Notes under the pieces: model-generated
Seen by the model: only the letters and a program-made list of their open reading frames with translations
Told to the model about the DNA's origin: nothing
The model's database searches: none
Assembly (NCBI GenBank): GCA_033961575.1
Contig: CM066733.1
Location: forward strand, 104,065,921-104,129,920
Source: Aselliscus stoliczkanus
Taxonomy: Eukaryota; Chordata; Mammalia; Chiroptera; Hipposideridae
Length of the DNA: 64,000 nucleotides
Direction of reading: 5' to 3'
Shown: piece by piece, positions 58,640 through 64,000 of the stretch
Layout of the letters: each line of letters starts with the position of its first letter
How positions within the stretch are numbered: position 1 is the first letter of the stretch
Translations under genes and position numbers: made by a program

Positions 58640-59405
58640 TCTTTTATTGTTTTTACACATTCACAGGATGTTCTTCTCAAATAGAAAGTTAAATAGGAAA
58701 ATAGTAACTTTTTCATTACAATTTGCTGCTACCACCCCCTTAGGGGTGCCAGTATGGGTCGGTTAATGTCCTGTGACAAGCCAGGGTGAGATTCTTTATG
58801 GGGTAGTGTTTATCCTTACCATATGTTTTCTAGTATTGACTGAGAGTGTTAATTTGTGTTTCAGGAATCAGGAGGGGGGAGATCAAGGGCATCTAGAGGG
58901 AACGCATCATCTAGTGTCCCCCCTACCCTCAATTAACACATGTCTAAATGCTCATAATTTGTGCTGATCTGCTGCTTAGCCAGCAAATAGTCCCACTTGG
59001 AATGTGCTGTATGTCAGCCTTACAGTTTTCCAGTCTTCTACTTTACTTAGAAAAAAAAATAGGGAGGTTTTCTTTTTTAATATGGCAGCTACAAAATAAA
59101 AGTGAATGTGACTACACTGATGTTCATGAGCAGTTGAAAGGAGGTATCCTCACCCTACCATCCTGCCTGAGCTCTCAGTTTCCCCTTCCTCATCCCACAT
59201 TGCCACGTGCCTTCCTCGGCACGGACGGAAAACCTTTCCCAAGTCTATCAAAGCCTTTCCCCTCTTCCCTGACAAACCCACATGAGTCCCACTTCTCCAG
59301 GATACCTCCAAAATACTTTTTGCTTATTCAACCACACTACAATAAAGACGGTGAACTTCAAAACTACACAGAAAGATGGACTCTCAAGATGAAAAACATT
59401 CTATA
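58640..59405. other. unique sequence, no supported gene
   Basis: Holds the longest frame of the window, 152 codons at 58948-59406 (+). It has no recognisable domain, no clear repeat and ordinary codon use, and it is treated as chance. Confidence 0.4.
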
Positions 59406-59409
59406 ACTG

Positions 59410-60200
59410 ATGATGCTCAATTAATAAGGCTGCTGACAGTATAAATAGGTGCCACAGTTCAGAGTGTTTGGAACAATTTGGCTGGAGGGCAATTTGGACA
59501 CAATTACAGGAGTCCTTCAAATGTTCATGTGCTTTGACTCAGTAATTCCTCTTTAGGAATTCATAATAAGGAAATAAAGAGAAATGTAGCCAAAGACTAG
59601 CAAACAATGTGTTTTATTACTAAGTTATTTTGAAATTTTTAAAAAAAAATTTGGAAACTAAAGAACTGAATAAATGAGCAATGTAAACAGAAATAGCCTT
59701 AGAGACACAGAGGAAAAACTGATGATTACTAGATGGGATGGGGGTGGGCATGAGGGAGAAGGGGAAGGGACGAGGCAACATAAACTGTTAACTACAATAT
59801 TACTGCAGGGATAGAAGAGACAGTTTGGGGAATACAATCAATAATGTTGTAAATATTTTTTAGGGAACCAGATGGACTCATGTCTTGTTAGGGAGACCAC
59901 TTCATGGACGGTGTAGAGGCCTGACCACTGCACTGTACCTCTGAAGCTGCCGCTGAATAATATTAGATGTTAACTATAATTTAACACATATATACTCATG
60001 GGATGTGGAGTATAGTGTGGGGATGGAGTCAATGGAATTGTAATAGATATATATGATATCGGGGGTGGGGGGGCAGTAGAGGGGGGAGGGAGAGTCACTT
60101 TGTAAGGGGTGAAAGGATAACTATTGCATTGTTTTCTACATCTGTAACTAATAATAATAATAATAAATAAAAATATATATTAAATAAATAAATAATAAAT
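59410..60200 (+). mobile_element. L1 3' end with G-rich 3' UTR
   Basis: GGCTGGAGGGCAATTTGGAC, TGCTTTGACTCAGTAATTCC and CTCTTTAGGAATTCATAATA mark the ORF2 end of an L1 in sense. The 3' UTR has two G-rich polypurine tracts (59738-59775 and 60060-60092), as in many mammalian L1s, then TGTTAACTATAATTTAACAC, and finishes in an A-rich TAA/TAAA tail at 60148-60200. The 5' part is missing. Confidence 0.65.
60060..60092 (+). repeat. G-quadruplex-like tract in L1 3' UTR
   Basis: GGGGGTGGGGGGG, a 7-base spacer, then GGGGGGAGGGAGAG: at least four G-runs of three or more with short loops. Confidence 0.8.
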
Positions 60201-60211
60201 CTTGGAAACAA

Positions 60212-60532
60212 TGTGCTATGGTCTGAGTGTTTGTGTCTCCCCCAAATTCATATGCTGAAATCCTAATTCCGAAAGGTGACAGCATTAGTAGGTGGGGCCT
60301 CTGGGAGGTGATTAGGCCTTGAAGAGGGGGCCCTCATGAATGGGATTAGTGTTCCTTTAAAAGAGTCCAGAGAGCTCCACACCAAGTGACGGTACAATGA
60401 GAAGTCTGCAGCCCAAAAGTCTACAGCCAACCATGCTAGCACCACGATCCCAGACTTCCAACCTCCAGAACTGTGAGCAATGAATTTCTGCCAGTCTCTG
60501 GTATTTTGACATAGGAGCTCTAGCAGACTATG
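60212..60532 (+). mobile_element. MLT1/MST-type MaLR LTR
   Basis: It starts TGTGCTATGGTCTGAGTGTT, then CCCCAAATTCATATGCTGAA, GGTGGGGCCTCTGGGAGGTG, TGAATGGGATTAGTGTTCCT, CCTCCAGAACTGTGAGCAAT and TGGTATTTTGACATAGGAGC. These are the landmark blocks of MaLR LTRs, in order. The AATAAA is degraded to AATGAA. Solo LTR immediately downstream of the L1 tail. Confidence 0.9.
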
Positions 60533-60940
60533 TTTTAGAAAAATAATCATGTTTTAGAAAAATATTAAATGAGACAGGAAAATGATAAAAATACAATTTT
60601 AAGTAAATCAGCATGATATACTCTCATCCCCAAATTTGTTTCATATATTGAATTATTAGCCAGGATTTTTTTCCCTAATATTTCTTATTATTCCTATAAT
60701 TCCTGATATGGTATTAATTACCTCAAGGAAGAAATGACACAGCATAAAGTAGAAAGCACACAGGAGTCACTTCTTGGCTTTAAATGCCTCAGCCCTGACA
60801 TAGACAAAATAATTGGAAAGATGCAATGTGAAAAAGAACAAAGCCTCCTTGACATTCCTTACCCCAAGATGAAATAGAGATTCCCTTGCCTAGGTAAAGA
60901 AAGAGCTAAAGGAGATGTAGAGAAATAAAGAGTATATACA

Positions 60941-60942
<2 letters not shown>

Positions 60943-60993
<51 letters not shown>
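60943..60993 (+). repeat. (TG)n microsatellite
   Basis: About 25 uninterrupted TG units. Confidence 0.97.
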
Positions 60994-60995
<2 letters not shown>

Positions 60996-60999
60996 ACGT

Positions 61000-61535
61000 T
61001 GGAGGAAGGCATGAAGTATGATGATAGGTTGGAAAAACTGAGAGCAAAGAATGTGTAGGCCCTTCCAGGTCAGAGCCCCAGGAAAAGAGCAGAGTGGTGC
61101 AGAGTTCCCTATGCCCTAGGAAGAAATGGCCACACCCTGCGTCTAGGCTGGTAAATCCTTCCACATACACACCTCATGCTTCCAGCAAAGCATGGGAGCA
61201 GCAGAAGGAATTCATGTGTGTTGGAGAGGCACAGAAGTGGCAGGCTCTTTGATGGCCTTGTGAAATCTCTTACAAGGCAGGGTGTCACCAAAACAGCCCA
61301 AAAATCCCTAGGTGATTATGAAAGGAGGAAGTGGCTGAGAGACAGAAGCCCCAGCACTCAGAGGACCATGCTCCAACCCTCTCATTCTTTCACCAAAGAC
61401 CAGAAACAGAGTTCCCTCTCATTTTACATGCCACTGTCAGTGACCCCACCAGAAGGACACACTTTAAACTTCTGACCCATGTGCAATCAGTTATCAAATC
61501 CTGTATCTGGCCAAGCCTGTCTACTCTGACTGCCC
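61000..61535. other. unique sequence, nothing recognised
   Basis: No gene or repeat family is recognised. Confidence 0.4.
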
Positions 61536-61539
61536 TCCT

Positions 61540-62110
61540 GAGATGAAGTCCTTCTCTGACACGGCCACCAGAGCACAGTTGAAGGATCTCCCTCCCTCCA
61601 GGTTCTTTCCTCATCATTTCTTCCCCCATGATGCCAGCAGAATCATCCTCCTCAAATACTTCCATCATTAGCTCAACTCAGAAATCTCCAGCAGGTCTTC
61701 AGCCCAGAGTCCAGACTTCACCAGGTACCAAGGACACAAAACAACCAGATCTGTCCAAGCACTCCATTTTACGTCCCCATGCTGTCAACAGAAACCTCAT
61801 TTCAAACTCTCTCTTCTTGCCTGGAATATCTTTGCAGTTCAAACTAGCCACCCTTCAAATCCCAAGTCCCATTTTCTCTAGCAATACTTCCCCATGCCTT
61901 CAAATCCCATAGCTCTCTCTCTTCGTTGAGTCCTATAGCACTTATTATCTGAACCATTCCCTCAAAAGTGTAACAACTTATGGCCTCATATTATTATTAC
62001 TCAAACACCTCACCAAGGCCACATTCCTGCAGGGAGGGGCCAGGTCTTCTCCGCAAGTTGCCCAATGATGAGAGTTCAGTAAGTGCTCTTCATGCGTTCA
62101 TTGAACATAA
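61540..62110 (+). repeat. L2 3' half
   Basis: CTGTCAACAGAAACCTCATT, CCTGGAATATCTTTGCAGTT, TCCTATAGCACTTATTATCT, GGGAGGGGCCAGGTCTTCTC and GAGTTCAGTAAGTGCTCTTC run in L2 order to the terminus. Frames at 61628-61912 are shadows of this repeat. Confidence 0.65.
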
Positions 62111-62119
62111 AGTCCTTTT

Positions 62120-64000
62120 CTAGTCCTTTATTACCAGCTTCATGCAGGATAGAGGGAAAATGGGGTAGACTGCAAGAGGGGCAATGGGCAGCGAGAGCCT
62201 GGAAAATGGCCCAACAGCAGAGCGAGTGGAGAGTGCTCACTCCAGAGCAGAGAGCTTAGGCCTCCTTAGTGAAGGAACTCATTTAAAGCCCATGCCTAAG
62301 CCCAAATTGGTGAGATTTAAATGCCTAGACAATTTTAGTACTGTTCATATGCACTTTAGATATAGGACGAGGAGTAAAGACAAGGTTTATAGAAAAGAAT
62401 ATGACTTCTTTATTGAAGCAGTTTAAGCGCAGTTAACCAAGTGATGATGCAAAGCAGAGGTCACAGAATAGTTCTGTGTATGTGTGCCCATGCGCACACA
62501 CATTCATGAACAAGAGAGCTAAGAGCTGGGTCATCGCATCTTACAAGAAAGTGTTTAAATAGTGTATGTTGAGACCAAGAAATAAAAGTACACTTACCAC
62601 GTCAGAAAAAATAGATAAGGAGCATAAACAGGAAATTCACACACACACACATACACAAACACACAAACAAGTTCTATAAACTTGGGGGTGGGGGGGGAAT
62701 TGCATCTCATTAGTAATCAATCAAAAGTCTCTCTCTTTCCTGACTCCTTTCTTGTAGCCTAGGGGTATCATAAATGAGAATTTCAACAAACAAATTCAAC
62801 TAAAGTTTGCTTTGTGTCTACTGCATGTCAGACACTGGGTAGCAATGGAAAGTCATTACAAGTTCAAGCAAGTGCAAACATGATCACTTCTATCTATCCC
62901 TTACTATGGATGGTAAACTGTGGAAGGGGGAGACAGAGTAGGCTATTCTAATTGCCTGCCCCAAGAATTGAGAGCCAGCATTAGGAGAATGGCAGTACAG
63001 GTGGCATTTGTTTTAAACCCAAGTCAGTCTCTTCTTCCTTCTAACCTACTTTCTCTTTTTCTGATTTAAATTCACTGTAACTACCAGTATTACAAGTACC
63101 ACAGAAGGGATGTTTTTACAAAAGGCTAAAAAAATTTCACAAAAACTGTATCTGTCTTTTACGCTTCACCAAAGTGTTAAAGTCTAAAATTTGGAGGTTG
63201 TGTACAAATATGCTCAGATTCAGGAATGAAAATGAGCCATTCCTTTTTGCTGCCAGAGTTAAAGGAACCAGAGATCAGCAGACTCTCCAGCTAAAGTCAG
63301 TTCTCTTCAAAGAATTATTTTCTGTTTAATAAATCATAAAGCATGATTATAAGTCACTTTGCACACACCTAGTGCTATGTGACTGATATATAATAATAAT
63401 AATGGCAGTGCTGGTCACCTGATCAACAACACATTGCTCTTTGGAACACAGAGAAGGAAGAAGGCATCCAGGGCAAGCATCTGATTTCAGAGATACCGAG
63501 GTTTTCTATTTTAAATGTATTCTGTTTTACTCTGTTTTTTCTTTCTCTCTCCACATTAAATAAAACAAATGCTAAATGTTATTTCACGAGAAGCCCTAGA
63601 TCTTCTCCTGAGGAAATAAGGAGCAGAAGTTCAGCTCCCGAGAGCTCCTGCTCACCTTAAATGCTTTCCTCGGCTGCTAGAGAGCATGACTGGAATCCAA
63701 AGGCCAGACTGATGTCAGTGGAGATGGGCTCCCAGCTGCCGGTGACTTCCAAGGAGCAGTGTCAAAATCCTGCGGTGGGATTTCACTCTGAAAGAGCACT
63801 GCGTTCTGTTAAAGCTGTGCATATTCATGCGTTGGCTGTAAGTGAGGCCAGGGCTGTTGTTTCTGCCTCAAAAGGGTATTAGGTTAAACAGAATAATGCA
63901 ACACATTGAATCAAGTCACCTGGGAAATATTCTGGAGAGGGGCTCAGGCCTCAGTATATGCGATGGAAGAGAAGCTGGAACACTCGGCGATTCCCCATGA
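62120..64000. other. mostly unique sequence to the window edge
   Basis: A CA/CAAA-rich stretch lies at 62639-62670 and an L2-like patch at 62795-62865 (TACTGCATGTCAGACACTGG). A GC-richer patch at 63640-63880 contains CTGTAAGTGAGG, a possible splice donor, with nothing else to support an exon. No gene is recognised. Confidence 0.4.

Noticed and set aside
58948..59406. 152-codon open frame, longest in the window
   Set aside because: No domain, family resemblance or splice context is visible. In AT-moderate mammalian DNA a frame of this length is expected by chance several times per 100 kb.
63826..63860. Possible splice donor CTGTAAGTGAGG
   Set aside because: There is no matching acceptor, no supported coding frame and no way to test splicing. 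A single donor match is common by chance.
1..64000. CRISPR arrays, bacterial operons or phage genes
   Set aside because: No spaced direct repeats, ribosome-binding sites or dense coding are present. The repeats identify mammalian nuclear DNA.

Overview
The window looks like nuclear DNA from a placental mammal. It is AT-rich and CpG-poor, and it is littered with repeats known from mammalian genomes: MIR, L2, MER5A-like hAT elements, MLT1-type MaLR LTRs, L1 fragments of several ages and many dinucleotide microsatellites. I find no exon, tRNA, rRNA or other host gene that I can support. The open reading frames are short, mostly under 150 codons, and either fall inside repeats or look like chance frames in unique sequence. 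The window reads as an intergenic or deep-intronic gene desert.

Three younger layers sit on this old background. (1) A tRNA-headed SINE with the 5' end GGGCCGGCC is present in at least six copies, four of them with clean target-site duplications. It has three alternative 3' ends: a bare tRNA-like copy, a ~105 bp type ending in a hairpin, and one ~430 bp composite with an extra body and its own AATAAA. (2) A second short SINE (two copies) ends in GGATGGCTCAGCT plus poly(A). (3) A Tc1/mariner family is represented by one nearly complete 1282 bp element with a broken transposase gene and two ~80 bp derivatives made of its two ends. An older 156 bp Tigger/pogo-like miniature element is also present.

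Layout: 1-16 kb is mainly unique sequence with an L1 3' end, MIRs, a SINE, a mariner miniature and a CT/AC microsatellite. 16-26 kb holds MER5A-like elements, the Tigger-like miniature, GA and GAAT microsatellites and a perfect 20 bp inverted repeat at 21.2 kb. 26-39 kb has two MLT1-type LTRs, an L1 end with a nested SINE, and many L2 pieces. 39-44.4 kb holds a MIR interrupted by a TA repeat, two SINEs, L1 3' ends and a possible solo LTR. 46.2-51.3 kb is a dense nest: mariner, composite SINE, antisense L1 (carrying a mariner miniature and a 101 bp retro-insertion), then the second SINE. 51-64 kb is again mostly unique, with an MLT1A-like LTR, an L1 3' end with G-rich tracts, an MLT1/MST-type LTR and an L2.

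Species: the L1MA-like 3' end and MaLR LTRs fit a boreoeutherian, probably laurasiatherian, mammal. The second SINE's body resembles my memory of Rhin-1-type bat SINEs, and young mariners are common in bats, so a bat is a reasonable but unproven guess. Family names are by eye; repeat boundaries without a duplication or terminal repeat are approximate to some tens of bases.
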